DNA from: Streptomyces sp. L-9-10
GTDB lineage: Bacteria; Actinomycetota; Actinomycetes; Streptomycetales; Streptomycetaceae
Assembly: GCF_004151105.1 (NCBI RefSeq)
Contig: NZ_PHRF01000056.1
Location: 25,362 to 89,361, forward strand
DNA length: 64,000 bases
Direction of reading: 5' to 3'
The notes beneath the pieces were generated by a model. It searched no databases. It was not told the DNA's origin and saw nothing but the letters and a program-made list of their open reading frames with translations. Shown here in pieces: positions 49,687 to 58,460 of this stretch (positions within the stretch are counted from its first letter, which is position 1; every line of letters begins with the position of its first letter). Made by a program: the position numbers and the translations under genes.

Positions 49687-52206
49687 TCAGACCGGCCGCA
49701 GCCAGACCGTCGCCAGCGGCGGCAGCGTCAGCTGGACGGACACCGGCCGGCCGTGCGCCGCCACCGCCTCGGGCTTCAGCGGGTCCGCGTTGAGCACATC
49801 GCCGCCGCCGTAGCGCGCCGCGTCCGTGTTGAGGACCTCCGTCCAGGCGGCGAACTCCTCGGGCACACCGAGCCGGTACTGATGGCGCACCACCGGCGAG
49901 AAGTGCGAGACCGCCAGCAGGGGCGAACCGTCCGCGTCGAACCGCAGGAACGCGAAGACGTTGTCCTCGCCCGCGTCACCGTCCACCCACGCGAAGCCCT
50001 CGGGCACGGTGTCCCGCTGCCAGAGCGCGGGCGTCGCGCCGTACACCGCGTTGAGATCGCGGACCAGATCGCGCACGCCCCGGTGGTCGGCCTCCGCCTC
50101 GTACGACGGATCGAGCAGCCACCAGTCCGGCCCATGGCCCTCCGACCACTCCGCTCCCTGGGCGAACTCCTGCCCCATGAAGAGGAGTTGCTTGCCGGGG
50201 TGGGCCCACATGAAGCCGAGATACGCGCGCTCGTTGGCGCGCTGCTGCCACCAGTCGCCGGGCATCTTGGAGACCAGTGCGCGCTTGCCGTGCACCACCT
50301 CGTCGTGCGAGATCGGCAGGACGTAGTTCTCGCTGTACGCGTACACCATGGAGAAGGTCATCTCGCCGTGGTGGTACTTGCGGTGGACGGGCTCCTTGGA
50401 GACGTAGTCCAGCGAGTCGTGCATCCAGCCCATGTTCCACTTCAGGCCGAAACCGAGCCCGCCGAAGCCGTCGGGGCCGACATGGTGGGTGGCGCGTGTG
50501 ACCCCGTTCCAGGCGGTGGACTCCTCGGCGATGGTCACCGCCCCGGGACAGCGCCGGTAGACGGTGGCGTTCATCTCCTGGAGGAAGGCGACGGCGTCCG
50601 GATTCTCCCGGCCGCCGTGCTCGTTGGGGGTCCACTGCCCTTCCTCGCGCGAGTAGTCGAGGTAGAGCATCGAGGCGACGGCGTCGACCCGGAGCCCGTC
50701 GACATGGAACTCCTCGCACCAGTACACGGCGTTGGAGACCAGGAAGTTACGGACCTCCTTGCGGCCGTAGTCGAACTCCAGCGTGCCCCAGTCGGGGTGT
50801 TCGGCCCGCTGCGGATCGCTGTGCTCGTACAGCGGACGGCCGTCGAACTGGGCCAGTGCCCATTCGTCCTTCGGGAAGTGGGCGGGCACCCAGTCGACCA
50901 GCACCCCGATCCCCGCGCGGTGCAGGGAGTCCACGAGATACCGGAAGTCGTCCGGGGTGCCCATCCGGGACGTCGGCGCGTAGAAGCCGGTGACCTGATA
51001 GCCCCAGGAGCCGCCGAAGGGATGCTCGGCGATCGGCATCAGCTCGACATGGGTGAAGCCGAGGTCCTTGACGTACGCGGGCAGCTGCGAGGCGAGCTGA
51101 CGGTAGGTCAGACCCGGCCGCCAGGAGGGCAGATGGACCTCGTACACCGAGAACGGCGCCTCGTGCACGGGACGGTCGGCGCGGTGCGCGAGCCACTCCT
51201 CGTCATGCCAGACATGGTGGGACTCGGTGACGATGGACGCGGTCGCGGGCGGTACTTCCGCGCGCCGCGCCATCGGGTCGGCGCGCAGGGTGTGCGAACC
51301 GTCGGGGCGTGTGATGTCGAACTTGTAGAGCGCGCCCTCGCCGACCCCCGGCACGAACAGCTCCCACACTCCGGTGGAGCCGAGCGAGCGCATCGGGAGG
51401 CTCGTCCCGTCCCAGTAGTTGAAGTCACCGGCGATCCTGACGCCCCGGGCATTGGGTGCCCAGACGGTGAAGCGGGTGCCGGCGACGCCCTGGTGCGTCA
51501 TGACCCGGGCGCCGAGGGCTTTCCACAGTTCCTCGTGCCTGCCCTCGCCGATCAGATGCAGATCCACGTCCCCGAGCGCGGGCAGGAAGCCGTACGGGTC
51601 GCGCACCTCCAGCTCGTCCAGCTCCTGCGTGGCGTCGCTGTAGCGGATCCGGAGTGTGTACGAGGGCACCGCGCGCAGTGGCAGCACACCGGAGAAGAAG
51701 CCGTCGCCGTCGTCGTTCAGCGTGGCTCTGACCTCGGGCCCCTCGGTGACGACGGTGACGGCGCGCGCGTACGGCCGCAGCGTCCGGAAGACGACGCCGT
51801 TCGACACGGGATGCGCCCCCAGCAGCCCGTGCGGATCGTGGTGCGAGCCGGAGAGCAGCCGCTCCCGGTCACCGTCGCCCAGCGGTCGCGCGGCCCGTAC
51901 CCGACGGCCGCCACCCGGCTCCACCCGCGGCCGGGGCGCTGTGCGGGCCCCCGGCTTCTTGGCGGCGGCGGAAGCGGTGGTGGCGCCGGCCGGGGCGGGG
52001 GAGGCGGCCGGCGCGGGCGCGGTCTGCGATGCCTTGCGGCGCGCGGGCTTCTTCCCCTTCTTCCCGGCGGACGTGCCCGCGCCCGCACCCGCACCGGTGC
52101 GCGCCGCGGCCTCGGCGGCGGGCGCCGGGACGGGGAGCGAGGCGGTGGGAAGCTCGGGCTGGGACGAGCTGTCGGACGAACGGTCGGACGGCGTGCGGGG
52201 GGTCAC
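49687..52206 (-). CDS. glgB: 1,4-alpha-glucan branching enzyme
   Basis: 839 residues from GTG 52206 with a gaggagg site. After a ~95-residue Ala/Pro/Lys-rich disordered N-terminus come an N-terminal beta domain, CBM48 (RFTVWAPNARGVRIAGDFNYWDG) and the GH13 barrel: nucleophile Asp in VDGLRVDAVASMLYLDYSR, acid Glu in TIAEESTAWNGVTR, and LPISHDEVVHGKRALVSKM. It makes alpha-1,6 branches on the linear glucan built by GlgE. It is last in the glgE-treS-mak-glgB unit; a 164-bp gap to mak carries GGGACAGAGCG-type short repeats. Confidence 0.95.
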   Translation of the reverse strand: MTPRTPSDRSSDSSSQPELPTASLPVPAPAAEAAARTGAGAGAGTSAGKKGKKPARRKASQTAPAPAASPAPAGATTASAAAKKPGARTAPRPRVEPGGGRRVRAARPLGDGDRERLLSGSHHDPHGLLGAHPVSNGVVFRTLRPYARAVTVVTEGPEVRATLNDDGDGFFSGVLPLRAVPSYTLRIRYSDATQELDELEVRDPYGFLPALGDVDLHLIGEGRHEELWKALGARVMTHQGVAGTRFTVWAPNARGVRIAGDFNYWDGTSLPMRSLGSTGVWELFVPGVGEGALYKFDITRPDGSHTLRADPMARRAEVPPATASIVTESHHVWHDEEWLAHRADRPVHEAPFSVYEVHLPSWRPGLTYRQLASQLPAYVKDLGFTHVELMPIAEHPFGGSWGYQVTGFYAPTSRMGTPDDFRYLVDSLHRAGIGVLVDWVPAHFPKDEWALAQFDGRPLYEHSDPQRAEHPDWGTLEFDYGRKEVRNFLVSNAVYWCEEFHVDGLRVDAVASMLYLDYSREEGQWTPNEHGGRENPDAVAFLQEMNATVYRRCPGAVTIAEESTAWNGVTRATHHVGPDGFGGLGFGLKWNMGWMHDSLDYVSKEPVHRKYHHGEMTFSMVYAYSENYVLPISHDEVVHGKRALVSKMPGDWWQQRANERAYLGFMWAHPGKQLLFMGQEFAQGAEWSEGHGPDWWLLDPSYEAEADHRGVRDLVRDLNAVYGATPALWQRDTVPEGFAWVDGDAGEDNVFAFLRFDADGSPLLAVSHFSPVVRHQYRLGVPEEFAAWTEVLNTDAARYGGGDVLNADPLKPEAVAAHGRPVSVQLTLPPLATVWLRPV

Positions 52207-52370
52207 GGGGGCTGCCTCCTCGGCTGGGCTTCGCTGCTGGACGGTCGATACGGGTGGAGAGAGCGGGACCATGGGGGACAGAGCGGGGACAGAGCGGGAA
52301 CGGGGTGGGGACAGAGGGGGACGGGGGAGCGGAGAGTCGGGGGAGGCCGCCGGGCTCCGGCCCGGACGCG

Positions 52371-53876
52371 TCAGGCGCCCTCGGCCAGCCGGCGGATCGC
52401 CGCCATCGGGACCGGCAGCCAGTCGGGGCGGTGCCTCGCCTCGTACAGGACCTCGTAGATCGCCTTGTCCGTCTCGTACGCGCGCAGCAACTCGGGCTCC
52501 GCGCGCGGGTCGGTGCCGGCGGCCGTCGCGTACCCCTCGCAGTACGCGTCCCGGCAGCGCGTCGCCCAGTCCGGGCGCCATGGCTCGTGGGAGCGGGCCG
52601 CGTAGTCGAAGGAGCGCAGCATGCCCGCCACATCGCGGACCGGCGGCTGCGGGCGGCGGCGTTCGGCGAGCGGTCTCGCGGGCTCACCCTCGAAGTCGAT
52701 GACCGACCAGCGGCCGTCCGGCGTCCGCAGGGTCTGGCCCAGATGCAGATCGCCGTGGACGCGCTGCGCGGGCCGGCCGCGCCCCGCCTCGTCGAGTCCG
52801 GCGAGCGCGTCGAAGGCGGTCCGCAGACCGGCGGCGTACGGCATGAGCGAGGGCACCGCGCGCGCCGCCGACTCCAGGCGCTCGGCCATCCCGTCGGCCA
52901 TCTGCGCGGTCTGCCTGCGGCCCAGCGTCACGGTCGGCAGCGCGGCGGCGAGCGCGGTGTGCACCTCGGCGGTGGCCCGCCCCAGCGCGCGGGCCTCCGC
53001 GGTGAACTCCCTGCCGTGGGCGAGCGAGGAGAGCGCCAGCTGCCAGCCGTCCTGGGAACCGCGCAGATAGGGCTGGAGGACGCCGAGCGTGAGCGCGTCA
53101 CCGCTGCCGGAAGGGTCGGCGGCCTCGAACCAGCCGACCGGCGCGGGCACCCGCTCGCACCCCTCCGCGGCGAGGGCCAGCGGCAGTTCCAGATCGGGGT
53201 GCGGGCCGGGGAAGACCCGGCGCAGGATCTTGAGGATGTAGGCGTCCCCGTAGACCAGGGAGGAGTTGGACTGCTCGGCGTCGAGCAGCCGGCCGCTCAG
53301 CCCGGCGGGGACGGTGCTCGCCCGGTCGAACCGCAGCGGCCCCAGCGCGCCGGGGGAGCGCAATCGTTCCAGCAGCAGTTCGGCCAGGTGGGGATCGTGC
53401 AGGCCCTCGTAGACGGTACGGCCGGCCAGCGGTCCCTGCGTGGCGTGGCCGATCAGCGCGGACGCGAGGCGCGGCGGCAGCGCCTTCCGTACCCCGAGCA
53501 GCAGCTGATAGCAGTCACCGGCGGGCGACGAGACCCCGGAGGGGGTGGACGACGGCGAGGAGGGAATCGACAGCGGCGGCCCGGACGGGCCGCGCTGCTC
53601 GACCCGTACGAGCAGATGCAGCAGACCCGGACCACTCGCGTCCACCGGCAGCAGTTCGGTGACCGTCACCGGCACGAAGCCGGTGACCGGACGGCCCTTG
53701 CCCGCGAACCAGCGCTGGCGGGGCAGCCAGTCATGGAGCAGCGGGGCGAGCGAGCCGACCAGCGTTCTCGCGTCGGCGGGCGACAGGGCGGGCGACACGG
53801 GCGGTGCGACGGGCGGTGCGACAGGCGAAGCGGTTGCGGGGCGCGGCGTAATCCGGGTGGATGCAGCCTTCGACAT
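52371..53876 (-). CDS. mak: Maltokinase
   Basis: 501 residues from ATG 53876 (MSKAASTRITPRP). Phosphorylates maltose to maltose 1-phosphate using ATP, supplying GlgE. It has an N-terminal cap (WLPRQRWFAGKGRPVTGF, YQLLLGV) with a disordered Ser/Pro insert, then an aminoglycoside-kinase-like core with the catalytic loop RVHGDLHLGQTL and the metal Asp in WSVIDFEGEPARPLAERR. The C-terminal helices (YETDKAIYEVLYEARHRPDWLPVPM) are typical of Mak/Pep2. It lies between treS and glgB as a separate polypeptide, not fused to TreS. Confidence 0.93.
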   Translation of the reverse strand: MSKAASTRITPRPATASPVAPPVAPPVSPALSPADARTLVGSLAPLLHDWLPRQRWFAGKGRPVTGFVPVTVTELLPVDASGPGLLHLLVRVEQRGPSGPPLSIPSSPSSTPSGVSSPAGDCYQLLLGVRKALPPRLASALIGHATQGPLAGRTVYEGLHDPHLAELLLERLRSPGALGPLRFDRASTVPAGLSGRLLDAEQSNSSLVYGDAYILKILRRVFPGPHPDLELPLALAAEGCERVPAPVGWFEAADPSGSGDALTLGVLQPYLRGSQDGWQLALSSLAHGREFTAEARALGRATAEVHTALAAALPTVTLGRRQTAQMADGMAERLESAARAVPSLMPYAAGLRTAFDALAGLDEAGRGRPAQRVHGDLHLGQTLRTPDGRWSVIDFEGEPARPLAERRRPQPPVRDVAGMLRSFDYAARSHEPWRPDWATRCRDAYCEGYATAAGTDPRAEPELLRAYETDKAIYEVLYEARHRPDWLPVPMAAIRRLAEGA

Positions 53877-54123
53877 GGCATCGCGTCCTTTCCCCGGGCA
53901 CACCACAGGATGCGCAGAGTGTCCCGGATTGCGGCAATGGCTGTCCGGCTGTGCGGGACGTGTCGGGTGAGGATGATCCGTACGGATCGATTCCGTACGA
54001 ACTCAATACGAATTTGATCGAATCGATCGAACTAGATGTGGAGGAGCGTGCCCCGTGCGGGGCGGTGGAAACCGCCCGGCACGGGACCGCGGTCAACACC
54101 GCGTGAACGAGTGAGCGGTGGTG
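53877..54123 (-). other. 247-bp gap between treS and mak
   Basis: No gene. An A/T-richer core (53985-54035) holds TCCGTACGGA and the GATCGAATCGATC palindrome-like sequence, so mak-glgB may have an internal promoter. I could not fix its boxes. Confidence 0.35.
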
Positions 54124-55845
54124 TTACACCGCGGTGTCCTTGCGCAGCCGGAACCAGTAGAAGCCGTGGCCCGCCAGGGTGAGCAGGTAGGGCCACTCCC
54201 CGATCGCGGGGAACCGCACCCCGCCGATCAGCTCGACCGGATGGCGCCCGCTGAACTCCTTCAGATCCAGTTCGGTGGGCTGCGCGAAGCGCGAGAAGTT
54301 GTGCACACAGAGCACCAGATCGTCGCCCTCGCCCTGCTGGGAGGGCGCCTCACGGAGAAAGGCGAGCACGGCCGGGTTCGACGACGGCAGCTCGGTGTAC
54401 GAGCCGAGGCCGAAGGCCGGGTTCTGCTTCCTGATCTCGATCATCCGCCGCGTCCAGTGCAGCAGCGAGGACGGCGACGCCATCGCCGCCTCCACATTGG
54501 TGACCTGGTAGCCATAGACCGGGTCCATGATCGTCGGCAGATAGAGCCGGCCGGGATCGCTCGACGAGAAGCCCGCGTTCCGGTCGGGCGTCCACTGCAT
54601 CGGGGTCCGTACGGCGTCCCGGTCGCCCAGCCAGATGTTGTCGCCCATCCCGATCTCGTCCCCGTAGTAGAGGATCGGGGATCCCGGCAGCGACAGCAGC
54701 AGGGCGGTGAACAGCTCGATCTGGTTGCGGTCGTTGTCCAGCAGCGGGGCGAGCCGGCGCCGGATGCCGATGTTGGCGCGCATCCGCGGATCCTTGGCGT
54801 ACTCCGCGTACATGTAGTCGCGCTCTTCGTCCGTGACCATTTCGAGGGTCAGCTCGTCGTGGTTGCGCAGGAAGATGCCCCACTGGCAGCCGGTCGGGAT
54901 CGACGGGGTCTTGGCCAGGATTTCCGAGACCGGGTAGCGGGACTCGCGCCGTACGGCCATGAAGATCCGCGGCATCACCGGGAAGTGGAACGCCATATGG
55001 CATTCGTCGCCGCCCGCCGCGTAGTCGCCGAAGTAGTCGACGACATCCTCCGGCCACTGGTTCGCCTCGGCGAGGATCACCGTGTCCGGGTAGTTGGCGT
55101 CGATCTCCTTCCGCACCCGCTTGAGGAACTCGTGGGTGGCCGGGAGGTTCTCGCAGTTGGTGTTCTCCTGCTGGTACAGGTACGGCACGGCGTCCAGCCG
55201 GAAGCCGTCGATGCCCAGGTCCAGCCAGAAGCGCAGCGCCGAGATGATCTCCTCCTGCACCGCCGGGTTCTCGTAGTTGAGATCCGGCTGGTGGGAGAAG
55301 AAGCGGTGCCAGTAGTACTGCTTGCGCACCGGGTCGAAGGTCCAGTTGGACGTCTCCGTGTCGACGAAGATGATCCGGGCGTCCTGGTACTGCTTGTCGT
55401 CGTCGGCCCAGACGTAGTAGTCGCCGTACGGTCCGTCAGGGTCCTTGCGGGACTCCTGGAACCAGTCGTGCTGATCACTCGTGTGGTTCATGACGAAGTC
55501 GATGATCACGCGCATGCCGCGCTGGTGCGCGGCGTCGACGAACTCCACGAAGTCCGCGAGATCCCCGAATTCGGGGAGCACCGCCGTGTAGTCCGAGACG
55601 TCGTAGCCGCCGTCGCGCAGCGGTGACTTGAAGAACGGCGGCAGCCAGAGGCAGTCCACTCCGAGCCACTGGAGGTAGTCCAGCTTGGCCGTGATGCCCT
55701 TGAGGTCGCCGATGCCGTCGCCGTTGCTGTCCTGGAACGAACGCACCAGGACTTCGTAGAAGACGGCACGCTTGAACCAGTCGGGATCGCGGTCCTTGGC
55801 CGGGGTGTCCTCGAACGTGTCGTGGACGGGCTCATTGACGATCAT
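54124..55845 (-). CDS. treS: Trehalose synthase (maltose alpha-D-glucosyltransferase)
   Basis: 573 residues. Interconverts trehalose and maltose. GH13 motifs: start region WFKRAVFYEVLVRSFQDSNGDGIGDLKG, nucleophile Asp in IDGFRLDAVPYLYQQENTNCENLP, acid Glu in VILAEANQWPEDVV, and the transition-state Asp in FLRNHDELTLEMVTDEERDYM. Length is normal for the short form without a fused kinase. Its start overlaps the glgE stop by 4 bp, so the two are translationally coupled. It feeds maltose to Mak. Confidence 0.95.
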   Translation of the reverse strand: MIVNEPVHDTFEDTPAKDRDPDWFKRAVFYEVLVRSFQDSNGDGIGDLKGITAKLDYLQWLGVDCLWLPPFFKSPLRDGGYDVSDYTAVLPEFGDLADFVEFVDAAHQRGMRVIIDFVMNHTSDQHDWFQESRKDPDGPYGDYYVWADDDKQYQDARIIFVDTETSNWTFDPVRKQYYWHRFFSHQPDLNYENPAVQEEIISALRFWLDLGIDGFRLDAVPYLYQQENTNCENLPATHEFLKRVRKEIDANYPDTVILAEANQWPEDVVDYFGDYAAGGDECHMAFHFPVMPRIFMAVRRESRYPVSEILAKTPSIPTGCQWGIFLRNHDELTLEMVTDEERDYMYAEYAKDPRMRANIGIRRRLAPLLDNDRNQIELFTALLLSLPGSPILYYGDEIGMGDNIWLGDRDAVRTPMQWTPDRNAGFSSSDPGRLYLPTIMDPVYGYQVTNVEAAMASPSSLLHWTRRMIEIRKQNPAFGLGSYTELPSSNPAVLAFLREAPSQQGEGDDLVLCVHNFSRFAQPTELDLKEFSGRHPVELIGGVRFPAIGEWPYLLTLAGHGFYWFRLRKDTAV

Positions 55846-58094
55846 GATGTGGGTGACCCTCCGATCGGCGGGGACGGTCGCAGAACCACGACGTGCGCGG
55901 GCGTGACGCCCGGCTCTAGGCGCACGTAGGTGGAGCTGCCCCAGTGATAGGTCTCGCCGGTGAGCTCGTCGCGCACCGGGGCGGTCTCGTGCCGGTCGAG
56001 GCCGAGCCGCTCCATGTCCAACGAGACCGTCGCCTCCTGGGTGTGGTGAGGGTCGAGGTTGACGACCACCAGAACGATGTTCGTGCCCGACCGTTTGCTG
56101 TACGCGATGACCGCGTCGTTGTCGACGTGGTGGAAGTGGATGTCGCGCAACTGCTGGAGGGCGGGGTGCCGCCGTCTGATCCGGTTGAGCGTGGTGATCA
56201 GCGGGGCGATGGTCCGGCCCTCGCGCTCGGCCGCCTCCCAGTCCCGGGGCCGCAGCTGGTATTTCTCCGAGTCAAGGTACTCCTCGCTGCCCGGCTTCGC
56301 GGGGGTGTTCTCGCAGAGTTCGTAGCCCGCGTAGACACCCCAGGCGGGCGCCATCGTGGCGGCCAGCACCGCCCGTACCTCGAAGGCCGGCCGTCCGCCC
56401 TCCTGAAGATAGGCGTGCAGGATGTCGGGCGTGTTGACGAACAGATTCGGCCGCATGTACGCCGCGGACTCACCCGACAGCTCCGTCAGATAGTCGGTGA
56501 GCTCCTGCTTCGTGTTCCGCCAGGTGAAGTACGTGTACGACTGCTGGAAGCCGATCGCGCCGAGCGTGCGCATCATCGCGGGCCGGGTGAACGCCTCGGC
56601 CAGGAAGATGACATCGGGGTCGGTGCGGTTGATGTTCGCGATGACCTTCTCCCAGAAGAGCACCGGCTTCGTGTGCGGATTGTCGACGCGGAAGATCCGT
56701 ACACCGTGGGTCATCCAGTAGCGCAGGATCCGGCTGGTCTCCCGGACCAGACCGCGCAGATCGCTGTCGAAGGCGATCGGATAGATGTCCTGGTACTTCT
56801 TCGGCGGGTTCTCCGCGTAGGCGATGGAGCCGTCGGCGCGGTGGTGGAACCATTCGGGGTGCTTCGTGACCCAGGGGTGGTCCGGGGAGCACTGGAGCGC
56901 GAAGTCGAGGGCGACCTCCATCCGCAGGGCGCGGGCCGTCTCCACGAAGTGGTCGAAGTCCTCGATCGTGCCCAGGCCGGGGTGGATCGCGTCATGGCCG
57001 CCGTCGGCCGAGCCGATCGCCCAGGGCACACCGACATCCCCGGCGCCGGGGGTGAGGGAGTTGTTGGGGCCCTTGCGGTGCGTGGTGCCGATGGGGTGGA
57101 CCGGCGGGAGATACACGATGTCGAACCCCATCGCGGCGACGGCGGGCAGCCGTTCGGCGGCCGTCCTGAACGTGCCGCTCACCGGCGGCTCGCCGTTCTT
57201 GACGACCGCGCCCTCCGAGCGCGGGAACAGCTCGTACCACGAACCGAAGAGTGCCCGCCTGCGCTCCACCAGCACGGGAGCGGGGCGCGAGGAGCTGACC
57301 AGATCGCGCAGCGGATGGCGGGCGAGGACGGCGTCGACCTCGGGGGCGAGCGCGGCGTCGAGCCGGGCCCGCGCGGGCAGTGTCCCGTCGCGCAGGGTGT
57401 CCGCGGCGGCGAGCACGGCCTCCCGGCCGTCACGTTTCGGCACGCCGTCGGCGGCCCGCTCGTACAGCGCGGCGCCCTCCGCGAGGACGAGGGCGATGTC
57501 GTGCTCGTCGGCGGCTGCCGGGATCTTGATGCTCGCGGCGTGGCGCCAGGTGGCGACCGGATCGCTCCACGCCTCGACGGTGTAGGTCCAGCGGCCTTCC
57601 TCGGTGGGCGTGACCTCCGCGCCCCAGCGGTCCGTGCCGGGGGCGAGTTCACGCATCGGGGTCCAGGGGCCTGGCCGGCCACTGGGGTCCATGAGGACGA
57701 CGTTCGCCGCGACGGCGTCGTGGCCCTCGCGGAAGACGGTCGCGGTGACCTGGAAGGACTCACCGCTCACCGCCTTCGCGGGGCGTCTGCCGCAGTCGAC
57801 GAGCGGGTGTACGTCCAGGACGGGAATGCGACCAATCAGCGGTTTCACTGGATCACCTGAGTGCTGTGCGGGCGTGACAGGCAGGGCGGGTGGAGCTGAC
57901 CGATCGGGGTGACCGGGTCGGGTGGGTGGGACCGGTGGATCGGTTGGGGCCGGGGGTGCGAGTGGATCTGATGGTGCGAGTGGATCGGGTGGTGTGGGTT
58001 CAGAGGATCTGCTTCCCTCGAAAGATCTGCTGTCTTTGCGAGGTTTTGATGTTCTTTGTAGCTGCTCGGTAGACGACTGGGAGGCTGCGGGCAT
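55842..58094 (-). CDS. glgE: Alpha-1,4-glucan:maltose-1-phosphate maltosyltransferase
   Basis: 750 residues from ATG 58094, whose aggag site and MPA...SS opening resemble the known Streptomyces protein; GTG 57848 would give 668 residues, without the extension. Extends alpha-glucans using maltose 1-phosphate. GH13 subfamily 3 motifs: IGRIPVLDVHPLVDCGRRPAKAV, nucleophile Asp in VRIFRVDNPHTKP, acid Glu in VIFLAEAFTRPAMM, and NTPDILHAYLQEGG. Residues ~25-80 are a Pro-rich low-complexity insert (DPLAP, TDPPVPP). Heads the operon, divergent from glgP. Confidence 0.94.
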   Translation of the reverse strand: MPAASQSSTEQLQRTSKPRKDSRSFEGSRSSEPTPPDPLAPSDPLAPPAPTDPPVPPTRPGHPDRSAPPALPVTPAQHSGDPVKPLIGRIPVLDVHPLVDCGRRPAKAVSGESFQVTATVFREGHDAVAANVVLMDPSGRPGPWTPMRELAPGTDRWGAEVTPTEEGRWTYTVEAWSDPVATWRHAASIKIPAAADEHDIALVLAEGAALYERAADGVPKRDGREAVLAAADTLRDGTLPARARLDAALAPEVDAVLARHPLRDLVSSSRPAPVLVERRRALFGSWYELFPRSEGAVVKNGEPPVSGTFRTAAERLPAVAAMGFDIVYLPPVHPIGTTHRKGPNNSLTPGAGDVGVPWAIGSADGGHDAIHPGLGTIEDFDHFVETARALRMEVALDFALQCSPDHPWVTKHPEWFHHRADGSIAYAENPPKKYQDIYPIAFDSDLRGLVRETSRILRYWMTHGVRIFRVDNPHTKPVLFWEKVIANINRTDPDVIFLAEAFTRPAMMRTLGAIGFQQSYTYFTWRNTKQELTDYLTELSGESAAYMRPNLFVNTPDILHAYLQEGGRPAFEVRAVLAATMAPAWGVYAGYELCENTPAKPGSEEYLDSEKYQLRPRDWEAAEREGRTIAPLITTLNRIRRRHPALQQLRDIHFHHVDNDAVIAYSKRSGTNIVLVVVNLDPHHTQEATVSLDMERLGLDRHETAPVRDELTGETYHWGSSTYVRLEPGVTPAHVVVLRPSPPIGGSPTS

Positions 58095-58460
58095 GGCCGC
58101 TCCTGTCCGCGTTCACTCGAATAGCGCTGGAATCGTCCTCAATTGTGTGGGGACGCGCTCGTGTGCGGTGCGATGAGCATGCGTACGTGCCGGCTGTACC
58201 GGTGGAGCCTTCCCACTCTTTTCGGGTGGGCAATCCGGCGGATTGTTAAGTCCTGGGGCGTACAAGAACCGCCGGGGCGCACGGTTACTAACGGCAAGGT
58301 TCAGGCCACGAATTGGGGGCAGGGCGCGGACACCCCCGGGTGAGTGCGCGTGTGCGCCGTGGTTGCGGAGGGTGAGGTGGGGCTACCGTCAAAGGGACGG
58401 CGGGTCGCACAACGTGGTGCGTCCCCTGTGGCTCGTATGTCCCCTGCGAAGGTGGAACAC
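58095..58460. other. 366-bp divergent region glgE/glgP
   Basis: No gene. It must hold the promoters of both the glgE operon and glgP. The part 58100-58270 is mixed GC with CAATTG and several AT-rich patches; no convincing operator or paired -35/-10 could be fixed by eye. Confidence 0.4.

Noticed and set aside
49600..52458. 952-codon plus-strand open frame opposite glgB
   Set aside because: Opposite a branching enzyme with all catalytic residues; the plus-strand translation is low-complexity Arg/Val/Gly without family features.
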